A stretch of 64,000 nt of DNA from Flavobacterium frigidimaris (GCA_900129595.1 FQWG01000001.1:310001-374000), one strand, 5' to 3'. Counted from the first letter of the stretch, positions 1 through 9,710 are shown. Program-made: numbers and translations. The notes: generated from the sequence alone by a model not told the origin.

Positions 1-1053
1 AGTGACAACGGACAGCGAAGAATGCAGATGGGCTATGGTTTTTCGACAGAACTAAGCTGGACGTTGGAACTGGGCGGAAAACGCAAAGCCAGAATAGACG
101 TTGCAAAAAGTACCAGCGAACTCACCAAAGCGCTACTGGAAGATTATTTTCGCAACCTGCGTGCAGAGGCCACTTTAGATTACTTAACCGGCTTAAAGCA
201 AAAAGAAATTTTCAGGGTACAGTTAAACTCCTATACGATTCTTAAAAATATTGCCATAGCAGACAGTATCCGTTTTAAGTTGGGCAGCATCACCGAAATC
301 GACGCCCGTCAAAGTAAACTTGAAGCCAACACAATGCTCAATGAAGTGTACCAAAGTGAAGCCGACTGGAAAACGGCTTTACTCGAATTGGGGACTCTCA
401 CAGGAAAGCATAAAGCGGATACGCTCTATTCGCCTATTGGGGATTTAACACAGTTTGATCGCTTATTTGATTTGCATGCGCTCATGATTTCTGCACAAAA
501 TAATCGGGCTGATCTCTTAGCAGCACACAAAAATAAAAATGTCTCGCAGGATCTTTTAAAATTAACTAAAGCAAACAGAGTACTGGATCTGGGCGTAAAT
601 ATGGGTGTAGAAGGTGCTTCTGTAGTCAGCAATATTGTCGCTCCTACCCCATCTTCAAATGCTGTTTCGGCTGGTATTGCTATTCCGCTTAAATTTTCGA
701 ATCAGAATAAAGGAGAATTAAAAGCGGCCGAATATACGGTACAGCAAGCCGATATTTTATACCGACAAACAGAATTGCAGATTCAGACTGAAGTTCGGAA
801 AGCATGGCTGAATTATCTCGCCACGCAAAAACAAGTCCGTCAGTTTGACACCGGTTTATTAGCCGATGCGCAACGCCTTCTTGATGGAAAAATATACAGT
901 TACAAGCGCGGAGAAACCAGTTTACTTGAAGTTCTGAATGCACAGCGTACTTATAATGAAACACAGCTTAATTATTACGAAACCCTCTATAATTATGCTG
1001 CTGCACTGGTCGAACTGGAAAAAACAGCTGGTATCTGGGATATTAATTTTTAA
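1..1053 (+). CDS. TolC/CzcC-family outer membrane efflux protein, 5' end outside window
   Basis: Outer-membrane channel component of a tripartite efflux pump. The reading frame is open through base 1, so the first in-window ATG (22) is internal and the N-terminus with its signal peptide lies upstream. The segment ELGGKRKARI followed by long amphipathic helices with two repeats is typical of the CzcC branch of TolC proteins, which serve heavy-metal RND pumps. The C-terminal part has the usual helix ending in LEVLNAQRTYNETQ. It is followed after 12 bp by a beta-barrel gene, so both probably close an operon whose pump genes lie left of the window. The substrate cannot be told from this fragment. 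Confidence 0.88.
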   Translation, partial: SDNGQRRMQMGYGFSTELSWTLELGGKRKARIDVAKSTSELTKALLEDYFRNLRAEATLDYLTGLKQKEIFRVQLNSYTILKNIAIADSIRFKLGSITEIDARQSKLEANTMLNEVYQSEADWKTALLELGTLTGKHKADTLYSPIGDLTQFDRLFDLHALMISAQNNRADLLAAHKNKNVSQDLLKLTKANRVLDLGVNMGVEGASVVSNIVAPTPSSNAVSAGIAIPLKFSNQNKGELKAAEYTVQQADILYRQTELQIQTEVRKAWLNYLATQKQVRQFDTGLLADAQRLLDGKIYSYKRGETSLLEVLNAQRTYNETQLNYYETLYNYAAALVELEKTAGIWDINF

Positions 1054-1065
1054 ATAGAGAAAACA

Positions 1066-1731
1066 ATGAAAAATATACTTACAATTTGCTTTATGCTCTT
1101 TTTTACAGTAAAAATCAGCGCGCAACAGGAAGGACTAACTTTTGGAATCAGTGGAGGTATTAACCGGACTTCTTTAACCGGTGCCACTATTGATAGTATA
1201 TCTGCTAATGGCTTTCAAAAAAGCGCAATCAGACAAACCATCGGAATTACACTCGACAACAAAACATCGAAATACTTTGGTCTGAAACACGAACTGTTTT
1301 ATAGCCGGCAATTGATGACCATCAAAATTGATGATGGAATACATCCTGAATTCACAAGCAAATTCAAGCGTCAGTACATTGACTTATTTCCCGTAAGTCC
1401 TGGTTTTTATTACAAAGGAGTACAAGTTTATGCCGGACCTTATCTGGGGCTTTTATTAAACGCTTCGGTACAGCATAAAGATGCTGACGGAAATATTTAT
1501 ACCGATACCTCTATTTATGGCAACGGGACAGCTTCAGAAAAGTACAGCCAGAAAATGGATGCCGGATTTGTTGCAGGCCTCAATTATGAATTACCAAACG
1601 GTATCACTATTGGCGGAAGATTTATTCGGGGTTTTGTCCCCATAATAGAAAATGCCAATACTAAAGAACAATGGAAAATTTATAACGAAAGCTTTTTTGT
1701 TACACTGGGATATACGTTTAAGCATAATTGA
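1066..1731 (+). CDS. Outer membrane beta-barrel protein (PorT-like family)
   Basis: 221 residues with a cleavable signal peptide ending near KISAQ, then glycine- and aromatic-rich alternating strands and a C-terminal strand finishing in an aromatic pattern (VTLGYTF). This is the layout of the Bacteroidota outer-membrane beta-barrel domain family (OMP_b-brl_2). It lies 12 bp after the TolC-like gene and is probably co-transcribed. No enzymatic or binding motif is visible, so its role is unknown; an accessory of the efflux system is possible. Confidence 0.7.
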   Translation: MKNILTICFMLFFTVKISAQQEGLTFGISGGINRTSLTGATIDSISANGFQKSAIRQTIGITLDNKTSKYFGLKHELFYSRQLMTIKIDDGIHPEFTSKFKRQYIDLFPVSPGFYYKGVQVYAGPYLGLLLNASVQHKDADGNIYTDTSIYGNGTASEKYSQKMDAGFVAGLNYELPNGITIGGRFIRGFVPIIENANTKEQWKIYNESFFVTLGYTFKHN

Positions 1732-1756
1732 TGCTCTTATCCATAATTACAATATA

Positions 1757-1857
1757 AACACGAATTTCACTGATTGTCACTAATTGGTTTGTAAAATTGA
1801 TTTCACAAACTAAGTTAATCCCAATAGAATTGGTGGCAATTCGTGAAATTCGTGTTC
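1757..1857. repeat. Interspersed inverted repeat of the CACGAATTTCAC type
   Basis: Thirteen-base arms ACACGAATTTCAC (1758-1770) and GTGAAATTCGTGT (1843-1855) are perfect reverse complements and enclose an AT-rich centre. The element fills the gap between the convergent beta-barrel and mreB-like genes. I recall sequences of this type recurring between genes in Flavobacterium genomes; only one copy is seen here. It may also act as a bidirectional terminator. Confidence 0.55.
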
Positions 1858-1866
1858 AGTTTTTGT

Positions 1867-2895
1867 TTATTTTATCAGTACACTTTTATACTTAGTGATA
1901 TGTTTCAGGACAATTCCGGTACCTACAACTACGGCTCTTAAAGGATCTTCGGCAATATAAACCGGCAAGTCTGTCTTTTGTGATAATCTTTTGTCGAGAC
2001 CCCGCAGCATTGCGCCTCCACCTGCTAAATACAATCCGGTATTATAAATATCCGCTGATAATTCCGGCGGTGTCAGGGAAAGCGTTACCATAATAGCATC
2101 TTCAATTCTTTGTATTGATTTATCGAGCGCTCTGGCAATTTCTCTATATGTAACCTTAACCTCTTTAGGTTTTCCGGTAAGCAAATCCCTTCCGCGAACC
2201 GTCATGTCATCAGGCGCATGTTCCAGTTCTTCCATTGCGGCGCCTACCTGAATCTTGATCATCTCTGCAGAAGCATCTCCAATATACAAATTGTGCTGCG
2301 TTCTCATGAAATACAAGATGTCATTAGTAAAAACATCACCCGCAATTTTTATCGACTTGTCACAAATGATTCCTCCCAGCGCAATTACCGCAATTTCTGT
2401 TGTTCCACCGCCAATATCTACAATAAGATTTCCTTTGGGCAGCATTACATCAAGACCAATTCCGATAGCCGCCGCCATAGGCTCATGAATTAGAAACACT
2501 TCTTTCCCGTTTACCCTTTCGCAAGATTCCTTTACGGCCCTCATTTCTACCTCGGTAATTCCACTTGGGATGCAAACTACCATTCGCAATGCTGGAGTAA
2601 AAAAGTTCTTCTTTAATTCCGGTATGTTTTTTATAAACCAGCTGATCATTTTCTCCGAAGCATCAAAATCTGCAATAACTCCGTCTTTAAGCGGCCGGAT
2701 TGTTTTTATATTTTCATGCGTCTTTCCCTGCATTAAACTGGCCTCTTTGCCTACAGCAATAATTTTTCCGTTTCTTATATCTCTCGCTACGATAGAAGGA
2801 CTGTCTACTACTATTTTTCCATCATAAATTATTAAAGTATTAGCAGTACCTAAATCCATCGCTATCTCCGCCATCATAAAATCAAATAAACCCAT
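1867..2895 (-). CDS. mreB: Rod shape-determining protein MreB (paralogue)
   Basis: Actin-like ATPase that forms membrane-bound filaments guiding cell-wall growth. All actin-fold motifs are present: phosphate 1 DLGTANT (about residues 15-21), connect 1 and phosphate 2 VDIGGGTTE (about 160), and adenosine motif LAGGGAMLRG (about 292). The N-terminal MGLFDFM is the amphipathic membrane anchor. Length of 342 is normal for MreB. The gene stands alone: no mreC, mreD, mrdA or rodA lies next to it, so it is probably a second copy rather than the morphogene-cluster copy. The start at 2895 matches the conserved N-terminus of the family. Confidence 0.9.
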   Translation of the reverse strand: MGLFDFMMAEIAMDLGTANTLIIYDGKIVVDSPSIVARDIRNGKIIAVGKEASLMQGKTHENIKTIRPLKDGVIADFDASEKMISWFIKNIPELKKNFFTPALRMVVCIPSGITEVEMRAVKESCERVNGKEVFLIHEPMAAAIGIGLDVMLPKGNLIVDIGGGTTEIAVIALGGIICDKSIKIAGDVFTNDILYFMRTQHNLYIGDASAEMIKIQVGAAMEELEHAPDDMTVRGRDLLTGKPKEVKVTYREIARALDKSIQRIEDAIMVTLSLTPPELSADIYNTGLYLAGGGAMLRGLDKRLSQKTDLPVYIAEDPLRAVVVGTGIVLKHITKYKSVLIK

Positions 2896-3319
2896 AATAT
2901 CGTTTTGTTTAAGAACGCTATTCTAAGTGTTTTATTCTCTGTACAATAAAATACCGGTACACAATATTATATTTGTGATCACATTGATTGCAATAAAAAA
3001 ATACGGATTCTTACATTTACCTGTTGGTCACACAAAATTGCATTGTATAAAATTGGTTCCCTAAAACATAGAGTACCAATAAAAAAGAAAAATTAATTTT
3101 CTGCACTGTAAAATTGGACTACAAAAAGCAAAAACTACTAAAATTAAAGAAAACGTTAAGATGCTATAAATAAGTTAATTTAATATTATCATCCTTCTAA
3201 TTGTGAATTTTTAAAGAAAATTTAATAAACATTCAATTCTCAAATTACTATATTTGGCGCCATATTACCTATACGCACATCTATTTAAATACCCGAAAAC
3301 AAAGAATGCCCGTTCAACT
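2896..3319. other. Intergenic region between divergent genes
   Basis: About 420 bp of very AT-rich sequence between mreB (leftward) and the lipoprotein-like gene (rightward). No convincing ORF, strong hairpin or promoter pair was recognised; both genes probably start transcription here. Confidence 0.4.
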
Positions 3320-3682
3320 ATGAAACATCTTAAGTTCATATCTCTTATTTTAGTATTCGTGCTTACTTTTGTTGGCTGCATAGAATATTATCAATATCCT
3401 TCTGAATTACATTATAATCAGTCACAGGATATTTTTATGGCTTCTGATATTCCGCAGGTAGAATCTTCTACAATATCATTATCCAGCGATCTGGACATAC
3501 ATTTTGTAGTAAAGAAAAACCTTAAAATCCGTACTGGAAATTCAGTAAGCTGCATCTTAAAGAACTTTTACAACACCAAGTTAGTTCAGTTTAAGATCTT
3601 AAAAAACGGCCTGATCTATGGTATTACCTCAATATACCAGTGTCAGCAGCATACGCACCTGCATCTGTATCAACTTTTCTAG
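3320..3682 (+). CDS. Small lipoprotein-like protein, reading frame probably interrupted
   Basis: From the ATG at 3320 the product starts with a hydrophobic signal and a lipobox-like FVGC near residue 20, followed by a polar domain. No family was recognised. The zero frame runs to 3682, but its last 25 residues (after LKN) look unlike a protein end, while frame -1 opens exactly here and encodes a clear membrane helix (3595-3798). The switch point is an A6 run reading tta aaa aac, which has the form of the classical -1 slippery heptamer A-AAA-AAC. Either one A has been lost (mutation or sequencing) or the ribosome shifts frame. A 66-nt upstream extension to a TTG is also open but less likely. 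Confidence 0.5.
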   Translation: MKHLKFISLILVFVLTFVGCIEYYQYPSELHYNQSQDIFMASDIPQVESSTISLSSDLDIHFVVKKNLKIRTGNSVSCILKNFYNTKLVQFKILKNGLIYGITSIYQCQQHTHLHLYQLF

Positions 3683-3798
3683 AATTTTTATTCTCTCTGT
3701 TTTTAGCTATAGAACTTTCTGTAATGGCTTTTGCATGCTTTATTTATAAAGATATACAGCCTCTAAAAATAGTATTTTCAACACGGAACTGCCTGTAA
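3595..3798 (+). other. -1 frame continuation of the 3320 gene (transmembrane tail)
   Basis: Frame -1 relative to the 3320 gene is open from 3595, just after a stop at 3592, to the stop at 3796-3798. It has no start codon near its beginning. It encodes a hydrophobic helix (FLEFLFSLFLAIELSVMAF) followed by a short polar tail. Joined to the upstream frame at base 3607 the product would be 159 residues. The ORF order, the lack of its own start and the slippery run suggest it is the C-terminal part of the upstream gene. Confidence 0.45.
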
Positions 3799-3847
3799 AG
3801 GCAGCATCTGACACGCTTTCTATTTTCGAAATTTACCTCACTTACGA

Positions 3848-3872
3848 CTCCCTGTAAATCATTATCAGGGAG
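3848..3872 (+). other. Hairpin upstream of RND operon
   Basis: CTCCCTG and CAGGGAG form a perfect 7-bp stem with an 11-base loop, 36 bp before the adaptor gene. There is no T run after it, so it is not a standard terminator; it could be a leader structure or a regulator site for the efflux operon. Confidence 0.3.
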
Positions 3873-3907
3873 GCAATATATTTTATATAATATTTTAAAA
3901 ATTAATT

Positions 3908-5014
3908 ATGATCATTAGTAAAAATCAAATTCTTCTGTACGGTTTATCATTGTTATTTCTAACCTCTTGCGGAGATAAAGCAAAAAAAGATTCCGACAAT
4001 TTAAAAACACTGCCCGTATACAAAATCACCTTAACAGACACTATAGTTTCAAACAAGTTTGTTGCTGATGTTCATGCAAAAAACAATGTAGAAATCCATG
4101 TTCGTATACCCGGATTACTGGACAAAGTTTTTGTTAGTGAAGGACAAAAAGTAAAAAAAGGACAGCTCCTTTTTAAAATCAGTGATGCAGAACTGCAAAT
4201 ACAGCTTCTAAAAGCTCAGGCCGTGTATAAAAATGCAATGGCCGATCTTCGAATTGCAACTGTAGAGCTTGAACAGGCACAAACACTCTTTAATAAAAAA
4301 GTAATTGCCAATCAGGAATTAGAATTATCCAAAGCAAAACACGATGCTGCAACCGCTAAAGTAGCTCATGCATCAGCAGAAAAAAAATCGATCAATCAGC
4401 AAATTAGTTTTACCACCATACGAGCTCCCTTTGAAGGTACAATAGACCGTATTCCGTTTAAGGAAGGAAGTCTTGTAGAAAACGGTTCCCTTCTTACCAC
4501 ACTTTCACAACTGGATGATGTCTATGCTTATTTCTCTATCCCTGAAAATACTTATTTTGAAATGATGGCAGACAAAAGCCTTAATACTAATGGAGACATA
4601 AAACTCGTCTTGCCAAACGGGATTGTATACGATCAAAAAGGAGAACTAAAAACAGCTGACGGAGACATTGACAGACAAACCGGTTCTATACAGTACAAAG
4701 CAAAATTCAGCAATCCACAAGGATTTATTAAACACGGAACCTCCGGAAATTTAATTATTTCTGAACCAAGAACGAATGTCGTATTAATACCTCACAAGGC
4801 TGTTTTCTCTATTCAGGACAAGCAATTTGTATTTGTTGTGAACAAAGACGGTATCGTAAAAATGACCAATATCTCTATTGCAAGTACGCTTGATGATGTA
4901 TACATTCTAAACAAAGGCTTGAAAAAAGATGACCTTATTGTTGAGGAAGGGACACAATCACTAAGAGACGGAGATAAAATTAACATGAAACAAATGCAAA
5001 GCGCAAGCTTGTAA
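3908..5014 (+). CDS. RND efflux periplasmic adaptor (membrane fusion protein)
   Basis: Periplasmic adaptor joining the inner-membrane pump to the outer-membrane channel. It has a lipoprotein signal (LFLTSCGDK, Cys near 21), a split lipoyl/biotinyl-like domain (HVRIPGLLDKVFVSEGQKVKKG near 60 is the first half, FTTIRAPFEGTIDR near 170 the second), a coiled-coil hairpin between them, then beta-barrel and membrane-proximal domains. The length of 368 fits the AcrA/MexA family. It is first in an operon with the permease (25 bp gap) and the outer-membrane factor (9 bp gap), so the whole tripartite pump is encoded together. Confidence 0.93.
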   Translation: MIISKNQILLYGLSLLFLTSCGDKAKKDSDNLKTLPVYKITLTDTIVSNKFVADVHAKNNVEIHVRIPGLLDKVFVSEGQKVKKGQLLFKISDAELQIQLLKAQAVYKNAMADLRIATVELEQAQTLFNKKVIANQELELSKAKHDAATAKVAHASAEKKSINQQISFTTIRAPFEGTIDRIPFKEGSLVENGSLLTTLSQLDDVYAYFSIPENTYFEMMADKSLNTNGDIKLVLPNGIVYDQKGELKTADGDIDRQTGSIQYKAKFSNPQGFIKHGTSGNLIISEPRTNVVLIPHKAVFSIQDKQFVFVVNKDGIVKMTNISIASTLDDVYILNKGLKKDDLIVEEGTQSLRDGDKINMKQMQSASL

Positions 5015-5039
5015 TTAATTACAATTAAAAAAATATAAA

Positions 5040-8000
5040 ATGATAGAGTTATTTATCAAAAGAAAGATATTATCATTAATCATTTCGGTTATGATAGTTC
5101 TCCTCGGAATACTAGCCTTGTTCCAGTTGCCCATCACACAATTCCCGGACATTGTTCCGCCCTCAGTAACCGTAACAGCAAAATACACCGGAGCAAATGC
5201 CGAAGTATCCGTCAATGCCGTCGCACTGCCTTTAGAACGGGCCATAAATGGAGTGCCGGGAATGACCTATATGTCTACCGTTACATCAAACGACGGTCTT
5301 ACCCTTATTCAGGTATTTTTTGAAGTAGGAACAGATCCCGATCTGGCTGCGGTAAACGTACAGAACAGAGTAACAACAATACTCGACGAACTTCCCGAAG
5401 AAGTAATTCGGGCCGGGGTAACTACAGAAAAAGAGGTAAACAGTATGCTGATGTACCTGAATATTACCAGTACGGATGACATTCAGGACGAACAGTTTAT
5501 TTTTAACTTCACCGATATTAATATCCTTCAGGAACTAAAACGTATTGATGGTGTAGGACGTGCCGAAATCATGGGACAAAAAGAATACTCGATGAGAGTA
5601 TGGCTTGATCCGCAAAAAATGCTTTCGTACAATATCTCTGCAAATGAAGTAATCAACTCACTGCAAAAACAAAATATCTCTGCTGCTCCCGGTAAAGTTG
5701 GTGAAGGATCGGGACAATTGGACAGTCAGCTTCAATACGTAATCAAATATGGCGGTAAATTCTATGAGCCCAAACAGTATGAAGAAATCCCTCTTAGAGC
5801 CAATTCAGATGGTACTGTATTAAAACTAAAAGATATCTCAAAGATAGAATTAGGATCTATGAGCTACGGAATGGTTTCGAAAACCGACGGAAAACCTTCT
5901 GCCTCGATCATGCTAAAACAGCGTCCGGGCTCTAATGCCTCTGAAGTAATTGCCAGTGTAAAAGCAAAAATGGCAGAACTAAAAGGAACTTCGTTTCCTC
6001 CGGGAATGAATTATAATATTGCGTATGATGTATCGCGTTTTCTTGATGCTTCTATCGACGAAGTTTTAAAAACACTTATCGAAGCTTTTATTCTTGTAGC
6101 TTTTGTGGTTTTTATATTCCTTCAAGACTGGCGTTCTACCCTTATTCCGGTATTGGCCGTACCTGTAGCACTGATTGGTTCCTTTACCTTTATGTCAATG
6201 ATGGGATTCTCTATCAACCTTTTGACACTTTTTGCTTTGGTATTATCGATAGGAATCGTCGTCGACAATGCCATTGTGGTAGTGGAAGCCGTGCACGTTA
6301 AAATTACCGAAGAACACATGGATCCTCTGCCCGCGACCATAAGTGCCATGAAAGAAATAACAGGTGCCGTTATCGCGATTACAATTGTTATGGCTGCTGT
6401 ATTTATACCTGTAGCTTTCCTGAGCGGACCAGTTGGGGTTTTCTATAGGCAATTCTCCCTTACAATGGCGATTAGTATTGTAATTTCAGGTATTAATGCC
6501 CTTACCCTTACTCCTGCTTTATGTGCTATAATGCTTAAAGCGCATGATCCTAATAAACCGAAAACGTCATTATTAGATCGTTTCTTTGCACGATTTAATA
6601 AATGGTTCGATAAAATCACGTCACAATACATCAAAGTACTTTCTAAATTTGCAGACCGCAGCTCTATCACCATAGGACTTTTGGTTTTATTCTGTGCACT
6701 TACCTGGGGAACTTCTGTGTTTTTACCTTCAGGATTTATACCGTCTGAAGATCAGGGAATGGTATATGTGAATGTTACGACACCACAAGGTGCCACAGTG
6801 GAACGTACCGAAAAAGTACTTGATGAAGTAACCCGTATTGCAAAAGGAATCGAAGGAGTAGACAATGTAACCACACTTGCCGGTTATAGTATTGTTACAG
6901 AAATTGCAGGAGCTTCCTACGGTATGGGAATGATCAACCTGAAGGACTGGAGCGATCGAAATATATCCGTAAATGAATTTATTGCCCAACTAACCCAGAA
7001 AACAAAAGGAATTTCTGATGCACAGATCGAGGTTTTTGCACCACCTACTGTTCCGGGATTTGGTAATACCAGTGGTTTTGAGTTGCGTTTGCTCGATAAA
7101 TCAGGCGGCCCGATCAGTAACACGGATGAAGTTACCCGAAACTTTATAAAAGAATTAAATGCTTCTCCGGAAATACAAAATTCATTTACGAGTTTTGATG
7201 CCACTTTCCCTCAATACCTCATACATATTGATTACGATCAGGCAGCCAAAAAAGGAATTTCTGTCGATAATGCCATGTCTACCTTACAGACGATGTTAGG
7301 GTCATTTTATGCGACCAACTTTATTCGTTTTTCTCAAATGTATAAAGTAATGGTACAAGCGAGTCCACAGTTTCGAAAAAACCCCGAAAGTATTCTGGAT
7401 ATGTATCTTAAAAATGATGCCGGAGAAATGGTTCCGTTCTCGACATTTGTAAAACTCGAACGTGTTTATGGTCCTGAAGTGCTTACACGTTATAATATGT
7501 ACATGTCTGCCATGATCAATGGTGAACCTGCCGCAGGTTACAGCTCCGGAGATGCAATTGCTGCCGTAGAGAAACTTGCTGCAGAAAAACTGCCTAATAA
7601 GTTTGAACTCGAATGGTCCGGTATGACCCGCGAGGAAATTCTTTCAGGAAACCAGACCATATACATTTTTGCCCTGTGTTTACTGTTTGTTTACTTATTG
7701 CTTGCTGCTCAATACGAAAGTTTACTGCTTCCGTTTCCGGTACTTTTATCCTTGCCGGTTGGTGTTTTTGGTTCTTATCTCGCCCTTGTCATCGTGGGAT
7801 TAGACAATAATATCTATGCACAGGTCGCACTGGTCATGCTTATAGGACTGCTGGCCAAAAATGCGATTCTGATTGTGGAGTTTGCTATGGCCCAGAACAA
7901 AATTGGTCAAGGTATAACCGAAGCAGCAATAGAAGGCGCAAGACTTCGTTTCAGACCTATTTTAATGACTTCATTTGCTTTCATCTCCGGGCTTATCCCG

Positions 8001-8153
8001 TTGTGTATCGCATCAGGAGCCGGTGCAATTGGTAATCGTTCTATTGGTACTGCTGCTGCCGGAGGAATGTTAATAGGAACTGTTTTTGGGCTTATCATTA
8101 TCCCGGGACTTTATATCCTGTTTGCTAAAATTGAAAATGCTATGAAAAAATAA
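5040..8153 (+). CDS. RND efflux permease, hydrophobe/amphiphile (AcrB) family
   Basis: Proton-driven inner-membrane pump of 1037 residues, the normal AcrB length, with two six-helix halves each carrying a large periplasmic loop. The N-terminus (FIKRKILSLIISVMIVLLG, PITQFPDIVPPSV) is typical of HAE1 pumps. The proton-relay region in TM4 reads VVDNAIVVVE (about 403-412), so the second Asp of the AcrB pair is Asn, which I believe is common in Bacteroidota homologues. The TM10 lysine lies in LLAKNAILIVEFA (about 939). Middle gene of the adaptor-pump-channel operon. Likely substrates are drugs, bile-like or dye-like amphiphiles, which the sequence alone does not fix. Confidence 0.95.
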   Translation: MIELFIKRKILSLIISVMIVLLGILALFQLPITQFPDIVPPSVTVTAKYTGANAEVSVNAVALPLERAINGVPGMTYMSTVTSNDGLTLIQVFFEVGTDPDLAAVNVQNRVTTILDELPEEVIRAGVTTEKEVNSMLMYLNITSTDDIQDEQFIFNFTDINILQELKRIDGVGRAEIMGQKEYSMRVWLDPQKMLSYNISANEVINSLQKQNISAAPGKVGEGSGQLDSQLQYVIKYGGKFYEPKQYEEIPLRANSDGTVLKLKDISKIELGSMSYGMVSKTDGKPSASIMLKQRPGSNASEVIASVKAKMAELKGTSFPPGMNYNIAYDVSRFLDASIDEVLKTLIEAFILVAFVVFIFLQDWRSTLIPVLAVPVALIGSFTFMSMMGFSINLLTLFALVLSIGIVVDNAIVVVEAVHVKITEEHMDPLPATISAMKEITGAVIAITIVMAAVFIPVAFLSGPVGVFYRQFSLTMAISIVISGINALTLTPALCAIMLKAHDPNKPKTSLLDRFFARFNKWFDKITSQYIKVLSKFADRSSITIGLLVLFCALTWGTSVFLPSGFIPSEDQGMVYVNVTTPQGATVERTEKVLDEVTRIAKGIEGVDNVTTLAGYSIVTEIAGASYGMGMINLKDWSDRNISVNEFIAQLTQKTKGISDAQIEVFAPPTVPGFGNTSGFELRLLDKSGGPISNTDEVTRNFIKELNASPEIQNSFTSFDATFPQYLIHIDYDQAAKKGISVDNAMSTLQTMLGSFYATNFIRFSQMYKVMVQASPQFRKNPESILDMYLKNDAGEMVPFSTFVKLERVYGPEVLTRYNMYMSAMINGEPAAGYSSGDAIAAVEKLAAEKLPNKFELEWSGMTREEILSGNQTIYIFALCLLFVYLLLAAQYESLLLPFPVLLSLPVGVFGSYLALVIVGLDNNIYAQVALVMLIGLLAKNAILIVEFAMAQNKIGQGITEAAIEGARLRFRPILMTSFAFISGLIPLCIASGAGAIGNRSIGTAAAGGMLIGTVFGLIIIPGLYILFAKIENAMKK

Positions 8154-8162
8154 ACTTAAACA

Positions 8163-9668
8163 ATGAAAAAATCTCTTAATAGATCACCCAAAATGATAAG
8201 GTCTTTGGTACACAACAAAGGCAGCTTATATTATTTTTTAACATTAACAATCATCATTCTTTTATCAGCCTGTTCTGCCCCTAAAGTGGCAGAACAGCAA
8301 AAAGCAAAAGCACTGCCTGAAAATTTTGATGCCAAACAAAAAAAAGCATCAGACCAGCTCGAAGCTTTTATTCCATTAAAAACAGATACCTACTTTAAAG
8401 ATCCTTTATTGAAGAAGTTACTGGATAAAGCCATCGCTCAAAATCCGGACTATCTGATCATGCAGGAAAGAATTGCAATAGCCAATTCTCATCTAAAAGT
8501 AGCCAAACTGGCCTTACTGCCATCATTTGACATTCAGGCTGATCTGTCAGGAACACGTTATGGCAAGTATACTATGGATGGCGTAGGAAACTTTGATACT
8601 AACCTTTCTCAGAATATAACTGATAAACAAAGGATTGCTACTGACCTAACCCCCAATATATTTCTAGCTGGAAAAGTATCATGGGAAGCTGATATCTGGG
8701 GGAAATTAAACAATCGTAAAAAAGCGGCCCGTCAAAGGTATTTTGCTTCAAAAGAAGGAATGCGATTATTGCAGACAAAACTGCTGACAGACATTGCAGA
8801 ACTTTATTACCAACTTGTGGCACTTGATAAACAGGCAATTATTTATAAAAAAAACCTGGTAACCCAGCAACACGCCCTTGATATTATTTCTGCCCAAAGA
8901 TCCGTTGGTAAAGCTACAGAATTAGCGGTACAGCAATTTAGTGCCCAAAATAATAATATCCTTGCCGAAGCGGAACAATTGTACCTGAGCATCGATCAGA
9001 CGGAAAAAGCGTTATTGAATCTTCTGGGAGAATATGGCGGCACTATAGAAAGAAGTACTGATTTTTTATCCGGACATCTCGAAGTCTTAAATCAAAAGAT
9101 AAGTGTCGACTCAATCATTCACAACAGACCTGATGTAGCAGAAGCTTATTTTGAATTAACAGCCACAAATGCAGATGCCAAAGCCGCACGTGCTGCTTTT
9201 TTTCCGTCTCTGAATCTGGGGGCTTACGGTGGACTTAACTCTTTTTCTTTCTCTACCTTTTTTGACCCTAAATCAGTTGCCTGGCAATTGTTGGGAGGTC
9301 TTTCTGCTCCAATTTTTAACAAAGGCCAGATCAAACAAGAGTTTTTTATCGCCAACAAAAAACAGCAGATTACTTTTCTTCAGTATCAAAATACGATCAC
9401 AACAGCTTATAATGAGCTAAGTGCGCTGCTGCATCGAACAGAAGCTTTTCAAAGTGTTTTGGCACACAAATCAAAAGAAATTGAACATCTGGAAATAGCC
9501 GTAAACGTTTCGAATGATTTGTATCTGAGCGGCTACGCCAATTATCTTGAGATAATTAGTGCACAGAAAAACAAACTGCAGGCTGAACTGGACTTCGTTG
9601 ATATCCAGTTGAAAAATGCAGACTCCCAGGTTTTATTGTACAAAGCTTTAGGAGGAGGAATAAATTAA
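8163..9668 (+). CDS. Outer membrane efflux lipoprotein, NodT/OprM (TolC) family
   Basis: Outer-membrane channel of the RND pump. A long N-terminal basic region is followed by a hydrophobic signal and the lipobox LLSACSAP (Cys near 38), as in OprM-type channels. Two repeated helical hairpin regions follow, including ITDIAELYYQLVALDKQ-like and SLNLGAYGG-like segments typical of the NodT subfamily. The unusually long pre-signal region (about 20 residues) hints that the true start may be the Met at residue 11. It is 9 bp after the permease gene and the operon ends at the terminator at 9711-9749. Confidence 0.92.
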   Translation: MKKSLNRSPKMIRSLVHNKGSLYYFLTLTIIILLSACSAPKVAEQQKAKALPENFDAKQKKASDQLEAFIPLKTDTYFKDPLLKKLLDKAIAQNPDYLIMQERIAIANSHLKVAKLALLPSFDIQADLSGTRYGKYTMDGVGNFDTNLSQNITDKQRIATDLTPNIFLAGKVSWEADIWGKLNNRKKAARQRYFASKEGMRLLQTKLLTDIAELYYQLVALDKQAIIYKKNLVTQQHALDIISAQRSVGKATELAVQQFSAQNNNILAEAEQLYLSIDQTEKALLNLLGEYGGTIERSTDFLSGHLEVLNQKISVDSIIHNRPDVAEAYFELTATNADAKAARAAFFPSLNLGAYGGLNSFSFSTFFDPKSVAWQLLGGLSAPIFNKGQIKQEFFIANKKQQITFLQYQNTITTAYNELSALLHRTEAFQSVLAHKSKEIEHLEIAVNVSNDLYLSGYANYLEIISAQKNKLQAELDFVDIQLKNADSQVLLYKALGGGIN

Positions 9669-9710
9669 ACTTCAAATAAAATGGCTTCAGAAATTATTAT
9701 CTGAAGTTAT

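Noticed and set aside
3458..3471. Palindrome GTAGAATCTTCTAC resembling the kinase operator
   Set aside because: It lies inside a coding frame, has a shorter centre, and lacks the direct half-site and -7 box, so it is probably chance.
6122..7204. Several open frames of 69-95 codons on the minus strand inside the RND permease gene
   Set aside because: They are shadows of the strongly coding plus-strand frame; they lack signals of their own and have odd composition.
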